NCBI GenBank assembly: GCA_035302345.1
Contig: DATGSS010000050.1
Span: forward strand, 1-59,030
DNA: 59,030 nucleotides
Direction: 5' to 3'
DNA from: Paenalcaligenes sp035302345
GTDB taxonomy: Bacteria > Pseudomonadota > Gammaproteobacteria > Burkholderiales > Burkholderiaceae_B
Part shown: positions 16,703 through 25,715 of the stretch, one piece after another
How the letters are laid out: every line of letters starts with the position of its first letter
Position numbering within the stretch: the first letter of the stretch is position 1
Position numbers and translations under genes: made by a program
Notes under the pieces: generated by a model
Database searches by the model: none
Seen by the model: the letters and a program-made list of their open reading frames with translations, nothing else
Told to the model about the DNA's origin: nothing

Positions 16703-17917
16703 TTAATACCCCATGTTTTTGGCCAATGAGTACAAAGGATCGAGCTTTTTCCTATAAGCAGTAAATAGTTTGCCCTTGTCGAGCAGATCTGATTCGGCAA
16801 TAGATAAACCTTCGACATATTCATCGACCGCTCTGTGCCATGGCTTTTGACCTTGGTACAGCCGCTGATACACCTTTAGCCCGTGATGTTGCTGAATAAT
16901 AAAATCATTAATTTTATCCTGACTGGGTAAACGTCTACCTTTACTGCTATTAGCCGATGGAGTGGTGGGAATTAAATTCCATAGCTGATCGTGACAAATA
17001 AAAGACCAAGGCAAAAAATGATCCAAACTAAAGTTTTGGGGATCAAGGATTTGGTCACTATAAATGCAACGCAATGAGCCGTCATTAAGAATGTTTTGCC
17101 AATATTGACGCTGTGCATACAAGCTACCACGCTGTGCAGGAGGTTCGAGCTTGAACAATATCGCAGGAACGCTAGGGTTGTTTGTCTGCAAATACTGCGC
17201 CCACTGCAATAATGCCCATCCACGCACTATGGCGTAATGTTGTCGAAAATATGAGTGCCAGAGGGGATGAATAATTAGCTGATCGTTGACTTCGTTGAAA
17301 CAATAAAAAGGAGCGTTAGGTGACTGAAATTTTTCGCGCGCCAGTTGAATAATTAATTCGTTTTTTCGGTGGTCAGGCTGCCCGCGTAGCTTTTTAGTAA
17401 AAAATGGAGTTAACAGCCGATAGGGCACAAAGCGTGTAAAACGCTGTGCGCGAATTTTATTAAATTGTTCTTCTATAGCTAGACGTAAATTTTGTCTTGT
17501 TTGTGGATGCGTAATTGCATGTTCATCCACTGTGAAATCAAGCTTGTCCAGAGCTTGTCCTACTTGATCTGTGCGCCCATAGCTAAGTCGAAAAAATCGA
17601 TGCGGATACCATCCAAATTGCAGCAAATTGATTATTACCGTTTTGAGCGGTATAGAGAGCAAGTGGTCTTTTTTAGCTGAAAACAGCTCTAAGTGATAAT
17701 TAGAAGCTGCCGCTGTTTGGGCGTCGGTAGCCTGCACAATACTATCCAGCAGTGACAAAAAGAACAAATACTTATAAGAAGTGCTGCGAGTGGAAAATAG
17801 TTGGGCCAATGCGCCAATATCTAGTTGCGCATGTGCAGGTAATGTCTGGGCTGGTACCGACAGAAAAGAGAAATCTTTGTTAGGGATTAAATTGGCCACT
17901 ATCTGCACCCCATACAT
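16703..17917 (-). CDS. HNH endonuclease-domain protein
   Basis: Up to 404 residues. The N-terminal two thirds is an uncharacterised, mostly helical region that starts with NLIPNKDFSFLSVPAQTLP and has STRSTSYKYLFFLSLL. The C-terminal third carries an HNH nuclease core, SLDHFLPWSF with the Asp-His pair and WNLIPTTPSANSSKG with the Asn. The zinc CxxC pairs seen in many HNH proteins are absent (only CIYS remains). It likely cuts nucleic acid. A GTG at 17899 may be the real start because GGGGTG precedes it. It is the first gene of a two-gene unit with the methyltransferase. Confidence 0.75.
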   Translation of the reverse strand: MYGVQIVANLIPNKDFSFLSVPAQTLPAHAQLDIGALAQLFSTRSTSYKYLFFLSLLDSIVQATDAQTAAASNYHLELFSAKKDHLLSIPLKTVIINLLQFGWYPHRFFRLSYGRTDQVGQALDKLDFTVDEHAITHPQTRQNLRLAIEEQFNKIRAQRFTRFVPYRLLTPFFTKKLRGQPDHRKNELIIQLAREKFQSPNAPFYCFNEVNDQLIIHPLWHSYFRQHYAIVRGWALLQWAQYLQTNNPSVPAILFKLEPPAQRGSLYAQRQYWQNILNDGSLRCIYSDQILDPQNFSLDHFLPWSFICHDQLWNLIPTTPSANSSKGRRLPSQDKINDFIIQQHHGLKVYQRLYQGQKPWHRAVDEYVEGLSIAESDLLDKGKLFTAYRKKLDPLYSLAKNMGY

Positions 17918-18109
17918 AAGTCAATACCTAGAATCATAACAGCTAGGATCATAAGTGCACATTTTGCTAATATGGCGTGTAGGCAGAGAGATTGGTTGAG
18001 GGGCTTTCACAGAGCTGTTACCCCGAACCGGCAGCCAATTTAGGTTGCCACTGTATCTAATCAATTCTCTGGTGCAATTTATTGCTTAAGTTTTAGGAGA
18101 TTGTCCGTA

Positions 18110-18520
18110 ATGAGTTCAGATCGTTATCAAAAAGGCATGGATATGCTCAAAGAGCTAACAGTACCTGATGAGCATAGTCCAACCGGACACATGGAGATTG
18201 GCGAAAGTTTTGCCAAGGTGGCTCCAGATTTGCAACGCATGGTTGTTGAGTTTGCTTTTGGTGATGTGTATGCCCGCACAGGTTTAGACAATAAGCAAAA
18301 AGTGCTGTGCACTATTTCTGCCTTGGTTGCGCAGGGTACACCGCAGATTGGGATGCACGTGATTACGGGCCTGAATGTAGGGCTAACTCCTGACGAGATT
18401 ATTGGCAGCATCATGCATTTGATTCCTTATGTGGGATTTCCGCGCGCACTAAACGCGCTCAAGGTAGCCCAAGAGGTATTTGAAGAGCAGGGCGTTAGCA
18501 TCAGTAATCAGCCCGAATAA
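18110..18520 (+). CDS. Carboxymuconolactone decarboxylase family protein
   Basis: A 136-residue all-helical protein. KVAPDLQRMVVEFAFGDVYAR and KQKVLCTISALVAQG are typical of the gamma-carboxymuconolactone decarboxylase family, and the later GLTPDEIIGSIMHL fits too. The AhpD-type CxxC pair is absent, so it is not a peroxidase of that kind. Family members decarboxylate muconolactones or have unknown substrates; no protocatechuate genes are near. The ATG at 18110 follows TAGGAGA; a TTG at 18101 is too close to that signal. It shares a terminator with the convergent catalase gene. Confidence 0.86.
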   Translation: MSSDRYQKGMDMLKELTVPDEHSPTGHMEIGESFAKVAPDLQRMVVEFAFGDVYARTGLDNKQKVLCTISALVAQGTPQIGMHVITGLNVGLTPDEIIGSIMHLIPYVGFPRALNALKVAQEVFEEQGVSISNQPE

Positions 18521-18551
18521 AAAACGGCCTCTTTGGGGGCCGTTTTGCTTT
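18521..18551. terminator. Bidirectional intrinsic terminator between two convergent genes
   Basis: AAAACGGCC and GGCCGTTTT surround a short loop (TCTTTGGG), giving a GC-rich stem with an A-run on one side and a T-run on the other. It lies between the stop of the carboxymuconolactone-decarboxylase-like gene and the stop of the catalase gene, so it can end both transcripts. Confidence 0.85.
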
Positions 18552-18566
18552 AATGGATAAAAATAC

Positions 18567-20096
18567 TTATACCGGCAATGCGACTAATGGATTGCCATAC
18601 ATAGGATCGTCTTTTTTCGAATTGATGGCTGTTTCATAATCTAAACCAAGAGCATCGGCCACCCCTTTACCATAGGCAGGGTCAGCTGCATTGCAGTTAC
18701 GGATGTGACGGTATTTCACAAACTCTGGCGCATCATCCATAGCCCGTGCGGTGTTGTCAAATAATAACTGCTGCTGTTCGGCATCCATTAGGCGGAACAG
18801 GGCACCTGGTTGTTCGAAATAATTATTATCGTCTTCATCAAAGGACCAATGCTTGCCATTACCTTGTATACGTAGCTCAGGCTCCTCGAATTCGGGTTGT
18901 GCTTGCCACTGTCCAAAGCTGTTGGGCTCATAATGGGGTAAGCCGCCGTAGTTACCATCAACGCGGCCTTGACCGTCACGGTGATTACTAAACACGGGAC
19001 ATTGGGCTTTATTTACAGGTATTTGCTGGTGGTTAGTCCCCAAGCGGTAACGCTGTGCATCAGCATAATTAATCAAACGGTTTTGCAGCATCCGATCGGG
19101 GCTAACACCAATGCCAGGTACCAAATTAGCAGGGCTAAACGCAGCCTGTTCGACATCCGCAAAGTAATTTTCTGCATTTCGATTCAGAACAAACTCACCC
19201 ACCTCGATCAGAGGGTAATCTTTGTGGTACCAGACTTTGGTCAGGTCAAATGGATTGTCTTTTTTCTCGTCAGCCTCAATTTCAGGCATTACCTGTACGT
19301 ACATTTTCCATTTTGGGAAATCACCGCGCTCGATACTCTCGTATAGATCGCGTTGATGGCTCTCACGATCAGTCCCAATAATTTTGGCTGCCTCTTCATC
19401 AGTGAGGTTTTTAATGCCTTGTTGGCTAATAAAGTGGAATTTTACCCAAAAGCGCTCTCCCTGTGCATTCCAGAAACTATAAGTATGCGAACCAAACCCA
19501 TGCATATGACGATAACTGGCAGGGATGCCACGGTCACTCATAGTGATAGTGACCTGGTGTAACGACTCGGGTAGTAAAGTCCAGAAGTCCCAGTTATTTG
19601 TAGCGCTACGCATGTTGGTGCGCGGGTCACGTTTGACCGCTTTGTTTAAATCTGGAAATTGGCGTGGATCACGAATAAAGAAAACGGGGGTGTTATTACC
19701 CACCATATCCCAATTGCCTTCGTCCGTATAAAATTTTAATGCAAAGCCACGAATATCACGTTCGGCATCGGCAGCGCCGCTTTCACCTGCAACGGTACTA
19801 AAACGCGCAAACATCTCTGTTTCTTTGCCAACCTCAGAAAAAATAGAGGCACGTGTGTACTTACTAATGTCATTTGTGACTGTAAATGTTCCAAAAGCAC
19901 CTGAGCCCTTGGCATGCATGCGACGCTCGGGAATAACCTCGCGAACAAAGTTAGCCAGCTTTTCATTTAGCCAGGTATCCTGAGCCAATAAGGGTCCACG
20001 TGGACCAGCTGTAAGGCTATCTCGGTTGCTAACTACAGGTGCCCCAAAATCTGTGGTCAAGTGGGTTACAGGGCATTTTTTTCTGTCATTTGACAT
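18567..20096 (-). CDS. katA: Monofunctional haem catalase
   Basis: A 509-residue small-subunit catalase that breaks down hydrogen peroxide in the cytoplasm. The distal histidine lies in RRMHAKGSGAFG, the distal asparagine in VGNNTPVFF, and the haem-ligating tyrosine in RLINYADAQRYRLG. Length and motifs fit the clade 3 catalases. GGAGGAAAG precedes the ATG at 20096. The 210-base upstream region is AT-rich; I looked for an OxyR-type repeat and could not find a convincing one. The last 30 residues (YETAINSKKDDPMYGN) are ordinary. Confidence 0.95.
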   Translation of the reverse strand: MSNDRKKCPVTHLTTDFGAPVVSNRDSLTAGPRGPLLAQDTWLNEKLANFVREVIPERRMHAKGSGAFGTFTVTNDISKYTRASIFSEVGKETEMFARFSTVAGESGAADAERDIRGFALKFYTDEGNWDMVGNNTPVFFIRDPRQFPDLNKAVKRDPRTNMRSATNNWDFWTLLPESLHQVTITMSDRGIPASYRHMHGFGSHTYSFWNAQGERFWVKFHFISQQGIKNLTDEEAAKIIGTDRESHQRDLYESIERGDFPKWKMYVQVMPEIEADEKKDNPFDLTKVWYHKDYPLIEVGEFVLNRNAENYFADVEQAAFSPANLVPGIGVSPDRMLQNRLINYADAQRYRLGTNHQQIPVNKAQCPVFSNHRDGQGRVDGNYGGLPHYEPNSFGQWQAQPEFEEPELRIQGNGKHWSFDEDDNNYFEQPGALFRLMDAEQQQLLFDNTARAMDDAPEFVKYRHIRNCNAADPAYGKGVADALGLDYETAINSKKDDPMYGNPLVALPV

Positions 20097-20306
20097 TTTC
20101 TTTCCTCCAGTAATTTAAAGCTCAGCGGCTTTTGAACCTTAGACTTAATGCTATATGATTACAGCTTATAGATAAAGTTAATTTTATTTATGATGACAAT
20201 AGCACCTGACTATAATGGTATGGATATTCATTGAATATTTATATGCAAGAGTAAGACGGGCAATAGGGTAGGATTATTTCCACCTACTACGTATATAATC
20301 TTTTTT

Positions 20307-21332
20307 ATGGGTATTTTTAAATTATTCAAACGCAAAAAAAAACGGCAACGCAGATCCAAGCGCCAGACTAGTGGCAAACGTTTTTTCCGAGCGATGCTGC
20401 TCTCAGCCATTGTTTCTTTTGTGGCCACGTCATGGGCAATTAATCCACAAATTTTCGAGGGCAGCGCTTCGAGCACAAATTCTGTTGTATCAACGGTCAG
20501 TAAACGAGTGAGCGCCTTATCCTTGGATGCTATTGATCTAAAGACCATTGCAGATTGGGTACCCGATTTACCCACATTGAATCCTATCAAGTGGGTGAGT
20601 ACAGCCCTATCTGATAAATCAGAACCAGACTCTCAGCCTCTGCCAGTCGCAAATACAGAATACATAAGAACGGGTTTCGAACATTGCCCGCAATTTTTCC
20701 CAGCTGAGCATCTGCCCGTTGTTCCTGCAGAAGAAGGGTTGCGTGAATTATGTTTTACCCCGTTTGCCATCTTGCATAGCGGGAAAACTAAAACTCCAAT
20801 ATTTGTAGCGCAACGCTTAAATCGACAGATGCTTTTGAGTGCCAAAGAGATTAAACGCACCGATCGCTTCTACGAAGAAGCACGTTTACCTCGGGCCGAG
20901 CGTTCAGCCTTGGGTGATTACCAAGGCTCTGGATTTGATAGGGGACATATGGCCCCTGCAGGCGATATGCATGACCAGGAATCTATGGCGCAAAGCTTTA
21001 GTTTGGCCAATATTGTCCCTCAAAACGCACAACATAATCGCGGCGCTTGGAGCAAAATTGAAGCCGACACCCGCAAATACGTCTCCCGTGCACAAGGCGA
21101 TGTTTATATTTTTACGGGGCCGGTTTACGAGGGGCACCCCGAGACGATTGGTGAACGCAGGGTGGCGATCCCCAAATATTTGTTCAAGGTTGTCTATGAC
21201 GCGACCACTAAAAAAGCATGGGTGCATTGGCACGAAAATAGTGCCGATACACGCGTGGGTGCTCCGATTTCCTATGCCGAGTTTGTACAACGTACTGGAT
21301 TACGTTTACTGGATTCGGAACAAGTCCAATAA
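20307..21332 (+). CDS. NUC1-type DNA/RNA non-specific endonuclease, membrane-anchored
   Basis: A 341-residue protein. The first 26 residues are extremely basic (Lys/Arg runs), followed by a hydrophobic segment (AMLLSAIVSFVATSWAI) that should act as a signal anchor or uncleaved signal. The C-terminal two thirds is a NUC1/EndA nuclease: SGFDRGHMAPAGD holds the catalytic His and NIVPQNAQHNRGAW the metal-binding Asn. Such enzymes cut any DNA or RNA outside the cytoplasm, for example for nutrient scavenging or DNA uptake. The 3' end overlaps the remnants of a permease gene on the other strand. Confidence 0.88.
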   Translation: MGIFKLFKRKKKRQRRSKRQTSGKRFFRAMLLSAIVSFVATSWAINPQIFEGSASSTNSVVSTVSKRVSALSLDAIDLKTIADWVPDLPTLNPIKWVSTALSDKSEPDSQPLPVANTEYIRTGFEHCPQFFPAEHLPVVPAEEGLRELCFTPFAILHSGKTKTPIFVAQRLNRQMLLSAKEIKRTDRFYEEARLPRAERSALGDYQGSGFDRGHMAPAGDMHDQESMAQSFSLANIVPQNAQHNRGAWSKIEADTRKYVSRAQGDVYIFTGPVYEGHPETIGERRVAIPKYLFKVVYDATTKKAWVHWHENSADTRVGAPISYAEFVQRTGLRLLDSEQVQ

Positions 21333-21920
21333 CTGTGAGCAATATATCGCCCATCTGTAGTTCTGTCTGATCCAGTCGGTCACGTAGCACTTGTCCGCGC
21401 CGTTGTATGCATAGGATGGAAACCTCACGACTGATCCATCGTTTTAATACTTCTAGCTTGCGACCAATCACCAAGGAATTAGGGGAAATCATTGCCTCGG
21501 TCATGATGCGCTTATCGAGTTTTTCATTATAGTCGTCGCTTTTGCCCACTTTTTCGCGACGTCGACGGGGTGGCTTTGAGCGCGAGGTGAAATCCAATTC
21601 CATATCATCTTTGAGATTAAACAGACTGCTCCATCGCCCAATAGTCAGTAAATAGATAGAACCGACCACAGTGCAAACCACGCCCAAGGGTAAAAACTGA
21701 AACATTGAAAAGCCCGGATAAGCGAGATCTTGGGCCAGAGAGTTCACAAGCAGGTTGCTGGATGTACCAATCAACGCCCACACCCCGATCATTTGGGATA
21801 CATAGGACAGTGGGATGAGCATTTTGGTAGGGGACAGGCCTACTTTGATACTAGCGGCAATTACTACGGCATAAAGACAGCCACAATCGCAGTATTACTA
21901 ACAAAGGGTGGCGTTTTTCC
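21330..21920 (-). pseudogene. SLC13/ArsB-type permease remnant with a partial TrkA-C domain
   Basis: From 21822 down, the frame encodes a membrane segment typical of SLC13 permeases (MLIPLSYVSQMIGVWALIGTSSNLLVN), a linker and a TrkA-C-like piece (SPNSLVIGRKL and RLDQTELQMGDILLTV). The same protein continues upstream in frame as VIAASIKVGLSPTK, then in another frame as NTAIVAVFMP with stops between, so a frameshift is present and the N-terminal half is gone. At the other end the reading runs into the antisense of the nuclease gene and loses family sequence. It is therefore truncated at both ends and not functional. Confidence 0.75.
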
Positions 21921-22138
21921 TAATTAAACGGAATTATCCATACGGGCTTGAGTTGCTAAATCTTTTAAGCTAAGAACTATTTTCTATTAACATTTTCCAT
22001 TAACGAATAGATCAAAAAGAAATAAAAAGAACAGGCCAACCATATGTTTTTAGAATATAGAAAACCCTCAAAGCAATAGTTTAAGCGGTATTAGGTGCTA
22101 TTGGTGAAAGTTAAAAGATGAGTTTTAGACTCAAATTA

Positions 22139-22187
22139 TTGACCTTCGTCAATCTGATCACTTTAAGTACACGACATAATGGGTAGG
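22139..22187 (+). promoter_or_regulatory. FNR/Anr-type class II promoter of ubiUVT
   Basis: TTGACCTTCGTCAA at 22139-22152 matches the FNR half-sites TTGA-N6-TCAA exactly. A -10-like CATAAT lies at 22175-22180. If transcription begins at 22187, the FNR site is centred at -41.5, the standard position for FNR activation with RNA polymerase. The first gene starts at 22240. A short leader hairpin (GGGCTG/CAGCCC, 22199-22216) follows. Confidence 0.8.
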
Positions 22188-22239
22188 ACTGTCCACTCGG
22201 GCTGGTGCAGCAGCCCATTATCTATTTCTAGGTTATTTT

Positions 22240-23289
22240 ATGTCTGCTACTTCCCAAGTGACAGAGCCGGGCTTGAATGATGAAAAATCAAGCCTGGAAC
22301 TGGTATGCCCAGCAGGTAGTTTGCCTGCTTTAAAGGCGGCCATTGATAATGGCGCGAATTGTGTTTATCTAGGGTTCCGTGATGCCACCAATGCGAGAAA
22401 TTTTGCGGGTTTAAATTTCGATGCTCAATCCATAGCCAAAGGCATACGTTATGCACATGAACGAGGTGCCAAAGTTCTTTTGGCCTTAAATACATATCCG
22501 CAGCCAACCGGCTGGGAGCTATGGCAAGAGGCTGTCGATAGAGCGGCAGAGGCAGGTATTGATGCCGTCATAATGGCTGATTTAGGGCTGATGAAATATA
22601 CCCGTGACAAACACCCCAACCTGCGTTTGCATTTGTCAGTACAGGGCTCGGCTACTAATTACCAAGCAATACGTTTCTATCACCATCATTTTGATATTGC
22701 GCGTGTCGTGTTACCGCGCGTGCTTTCTATCGCACAGGTTGAACAGGTTTGTGAAAATGTACCAGTAGAAGTAGAGGTATTTGGGTTTGGTAGTTTATGT
22801 GTGATGGTCGAAGGACGTTGCGCCCTGTCTTCTTATGTGACAGGCGAGTCACCCAACACGCACGGCGTGTGTTCCCCGGCTAAATTTGTGCGCTGGCAGC
22901 ATACTGAGTCTGGTATGGACTCTCGTTTGAATGGTATTTTAATTGATCGTTACGCGGAAAATGAACACGCAGGCTATCCAACATTATGCAAAGGTCGGTT
23001 TGTAGTACGAGATGAGCAATATTACGCACTAGAAGAACCTACTAGCTTAAATACGCTGGAATTAATACCGCAGCTAATAGAGATGGGGGTTAAGGCGATT
23101 AAAATCGAGGGCAGGCAGCGTAGTCCCGCCTATGTTGCCCAGGTCACACGTGTATGGCGTGAAGCAATAGATCAAGCATTGCAAAACCCAGCTCGGTACT
23201 CAGTGCGACCAGGCTGGTCGGCCGAGTTAAACAAAGTAGCCGAAGGTCAACAGCATACCTTGGGTGCTTATCATCGCCCTTGGAAATAG
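22240..23289 (+). CDS. ubiU: Oxygen-independent ubiquinone hydroxylase subunit UbiU (peptidase U32 family)
   Basis: A 349-residue U32-family protein. LELVCPAGSLPALKAAIDNGA at the start and the four cysteines for an iron-sulphur cluster are visible: two in LCVMVEGRCAL, one in HGVCSPAKF and one in PTLCKGRF, followed by IKIEGRQRSPAYV. With UbiV it hydroxylates the ubiquinone ring without oxygen, using prephenate in known systems. It is first of three genes, ubiU-ubiV-ubiT, behind an FNR site. The reading overlaps a longer reading of ubiV. Confidence 0.93.
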   Translation: MSATSQVTEPGLNDEKSSLELVCPAGSLPALKAAIDNGANCVYLGFRDATNARNFAGLNFDAQSIAKGIRYAHERGAKVLLALNTYPQPTGWELWQEAVDRAAEAGIDAVIMADLGLMKYTRDKHPNLRLHLSVQGSATNYQAIRFYHHHFDIARVVLPRVLSIAQVEQVCENVPVEVEVFGFGSLCVMVEGRCALSSYVTGESPNTHGVCSPAKFVRWQHTESGMDSRLNGILIDRYAENEHAGYPTLCKGRFVVRDEQYYALEEPTSLNTLELIPQLIEMGVKAIKIEGRQRSPAYVAQVTRVWREAIDQALQNPARYSVRPGWSAELNKVAEGQQHTLGAYHRPWK

Positions 23290-23299
23290 GAGGAGTCAC

Positions 23300-24268
23300 A
23301 TGTCAATACAAAATGCCCCTGCTAATAATGCATTTAAATCTAACAACGAACAACATACGAACATGCAAATTGCTTTGGGACCCCTCCAGTATTATTGGCC
23401 ACGAGAGCAGGTATTTGATTTTTATGCGCAAGCATCTGAGTGGCCTATTGATAGGGTATATCTAGGCGAAACAGTCTGCTCACGTCGTCGTGAATTACGT
23501 ATAGAAGATTGGTTAGCTCTAGCTAGTGAGCTTAGTCAAGCGGGCAAGCAGGTCGTTCTTTCAACGCAAGTATTACTAGAAAGTCGTGTTGAACTGCGCA
23601 CTCTAGAAAAAATCACTACACAAAAAGATTATTTGGTCGAGGCCAATGATATGGGTGCGATACATCAAATGCAGGGTCGACCTTTTGTGGCCGGACCTTT
23701 TTTGAATGTATACAGTCCACCAGTGCTCGATTTACTGGCAGCGCAAGGGGCTAAATCTTGGGTGATGCCGTTAGAAATGGATCAGCAAGGATTAAGTGCC
23801 ATGCTGCAAGAGTGCCCAGCTGATTTAGAGACTGAGGTATTTGCATTTGGTCGGATGCCTTTGGCTTTCTCGGCGCGCTGTTTTACGGCTCGCAATCGCA
23901 ATCTGCCCAAGGACAATTGTCAGTACGTCTGCATAGAACATCCTGATGGATTGCTTTTAAAAACTCAAGAAAAAGAGTCGTTTCTCAATATCAATGGGAT
24001 ACAAACTCAGTCAGCCCGTGTCTATAACTTAATGCAAGAACTACCGGTTTTGCAGTCAATGGGCGTCAATAGGATACGCCTGAGCCCGCAATCTAGGGAT
24101 ATGGATGCGATAGTGACACTTTTTAACCAAGTAATACAGGCACAAATAAGCGCAGACAGAGCCCTAGCTGAGATGACGCCATTATTAGTGGCCGAACCCT
24201 GCAATGGCTATTGGTATGGGCACCCAGGCCAAGAAATGTTGCTCACACCAGCTACGTCAATATCTTAA
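23300..24268 (+). CDS. ubiV: Oxygen-independent ubiquinone hydroxylase subunit UbiV
   Basis: A 322-residue U32-family partner of UbiU. LGPLQYYWPREQVFDFY at the start and cysteines at GETVCSRRRELR and ARCFTARNRNLPKDNCQYVC (C-x12-C-x3-C) supply the iron-sulphur ligands. RIRLSPQSRDMD near the end is typical. It forms a heterodimer with UbiU in the cytoplasm. The ATG at 23300 has AGGAGGAG upstream, ten bases after the ubiU stop. The window shows no ubiI/ubiH/ubiF-type oxygen-dependent hydroxylase near it. Confidence 0.93.
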   Translation: MSIQNAPANNAFKSNNEQHTNMQIALGPLQYYWPREQVFDFYAQASEWPIDRVYLGETVCSRRRELRIEDWLALASELSQAGKQVVLSTQVLLESRVELRTLEKITTQKDYLVEANDMGAIHQMQGRPFVAGPFLNVYSPPVLDLLAAQGAKSWVMPLEMDQQGLSAMLQECPADLETEVFAFGRMPLAFSARCFTARNRNLPKDNCQYVCIEHPDGLLLKTQEKESFLNINGIQTQSARVYNLMQELPVLQSMGVNRIRLSPQSRDMDAIVTLFNQVIQAQISADRALAEMTPLLVAEPCNGYWYGHPGQEMLLTPATSIS

Positions 24269-24285
24269 TCACTCGTGGTTTTCCT

Positions 24286-24756
24286 ATGACTATGAACACG
24301 CATACACCGACTATCCCGCGTCCCGTTGGGCGATTATTAAGCTTTTTACCTACCTACCCAGGCTCGAAGTTATTTGTCACAGGCCTGAATCTCTTGTTAG
24401 TGAAACACTTACCTGCGGATGTCCTCCAGTATTTGCAGGGGCGTCATTTACGTATTGAGGTCATCGATGCTCAGATAGAATTTGACTATTGCTGGCAGGG
24501 CAGTTCTTTCAAGGTGCATCCCGCGGGGCAGGGTACCCCTGATTTGTGCTTTAAAGCCAATGCATGGGTATACATGCGCATGATTCAACGCACCGAGGAC
24601 CCTGACACATTATTTTTTAGCAGAGATTTGCAAATAGAAGGGGATACAGAGTTAGGACTGCTAGTTAAAAATGCTTTGGATGCCATGGATATGCACGTAT
24701 TGAGCCCTCCTGTGATTGTGCAGGATATTTTAAAACGCTTGCCCCGACCTTTTTAG
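24286..24756 (+). CDS. ubiT: Ubiquinone biosynthesis accessory protein UbiT (SCP2 lipid-binding)
   Basis: A 156-residue SCP2-domain protein. VTGLNLLLVKHLPADVLQYLQGRHLRIEV and LFFSRDLQIEGDTELGLLVKNALDA match UbiT. It binds the prenylated precursors and is needed only for anaerobic ubiquinone synthesis. It follows ubiV by 17 bases and completes the operon. The ATG at 24286 is chosen because the homologous region begins just after it; the frame is open further upstream, overlapping ubiV. Confidence 0.9.
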   Translation: MTMNTHTPTIPRPVGRLLSFLPTYPGSKLFVTGLNLLLVKHLPADVLQYLQGRHLRIEVIDAQIEFDYCWQGSSFKVHPAGQGTPDLCFKANAWVYMRMIQRTEDPDTLFFSRDLQIEGDTELGLLVKNALDAMDMHVLSPPVIVQDILKRLPRPF

Positions 24757-24777
24757 TAATGCCTGGGCCAAGAGGAT

Positions 24778-25647
24778 TTAAGGCAAAGGGATAAATTCTT
24801 GATCATCGCCGATGGGCAATTTCATCCGCTGGGCTTGCCAGTCGGCTTTTGCTTGTTCAATACGTTCCTGGGACGACGACACAAAATTCCAAAAGATAAA
24901 ACGCTCGCCCACGGGTTCACCCCCTAAAAGCATCACAATAGAGCTTTTGAGCGCGTGTAATACAGCTGTGTTTTGGTCTTGCAATACGAGCATTTGACCC
25001 TGTTGTAGTGGATGGCCATTGACCTCTATTTCACCCTCGGCTACGTAAATCGCGCGTTCAGAGTATTCAGCAGGTAGGGCATAGCGGCTACCTGTATTCA
25101 TGGTTAGATGCACATAAAATAGTGGTGAATGAGTCTTTACCGATGCACCTAGCCCAGCATGCTCACCTGCAATGAGACGGCCAGTCACACCTGCATCAGA
25201 CCACTCGGGTAATTGAGCCCCACCATGATAATGATGAAATTCAGGATCATCTTCTTCGTTTTCTTTGGGTAGGGCCACCCAGGCCTGAATGCCGTGCATA
25301 TTGGCGCCATTTTGGCGGGCATACTCTAAACGTTCGCTGTGAGTGATCCCACTGCCAGCAGTCATCCAGTTGACCTCGCCGGGGCGTATCTCTTGTTCAA
25401 ACCCCAAGCTATCGCGATGCGTAAAAGCACCCTTGTATAAATAGGTCACTGTAGAAAGGCCTATATGCGGGTGGGGACGAATATCTAATGAGCGTGGAAT
25501 TCCAGGCGCTAACTCTAATGGGCCTAAATGGTCGAAGAAAATAAACGGGCCTACCATCCGCTGTCGGGCTACAGGCAGCACACGCCCAACAACAAAACCA
25601 CCCCCTAAGTCGCGGGAGCGCTGTACGATTATGCGTTGCTTTTCCAT
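24778..25647 (-). CDS. Pirin family protein
   Basis: A 289-residue bicupin. The metal-binding first cupin is clear: IFFDHLGP, DIRPHPHIGLSTVTYL, and TAGSGITHSE with the Glu ligand. FIFWNFVSS near the C-terminus is the usual second signature. Bacterial pirins act as quercetin 2,3-dioxygenases or as regulators of metabolic enzymes; the role here is unknown. The ATG at 25647 follows GGAGGGG. It converges on ubiT, whose stop is 21 bases away, and is divergent from the methyltransferase-like gene. Confidence 0.9.
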   Translation of the reverse strand: MEKQRIIVQRSRDLGGGFVVGRVLPVARQRMVGPFIFFDHLGPLELAPGIPRSLDIRPHPHIGLSTVTYLYKGAFTHRDSLGFEQEIRPGEVNWMTAGSGITHSERLEYARQNGANMHGIQAWVALPKENEEDDPEFHHYHGGAQLPEWSDAGVTGRLIAGEHAGLGASVKTHSPLFYVHLTMNTGSRYALPAEYSERAIYVAEGEIEVNGHPLQQGQMLVLQDQNTAVLHALKSSIVMLLGGEPVGERFIFWNFVSSSQERIEQAKADWQAQRMKLPIGDDQEFIPLP

Positions 25648-25715
25648 GACCACCCCTCCACTTAGCTGTGATACTCTAATCATAATAGAAATGATGCTAA
25701 GAAGGTAATTACATT

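Noticed and set aside
16053..17917. Classical restriction-modification system
   Set aside because: The methyltransferase has no DNA-methylase catalytic motif and no recognition domain, so this label is not supported.
20097..20306. OxyR binding site upstream of katA
   Set aside because: Only scattered CTAT/ATAG pieces are present, without the regular spacing needed.
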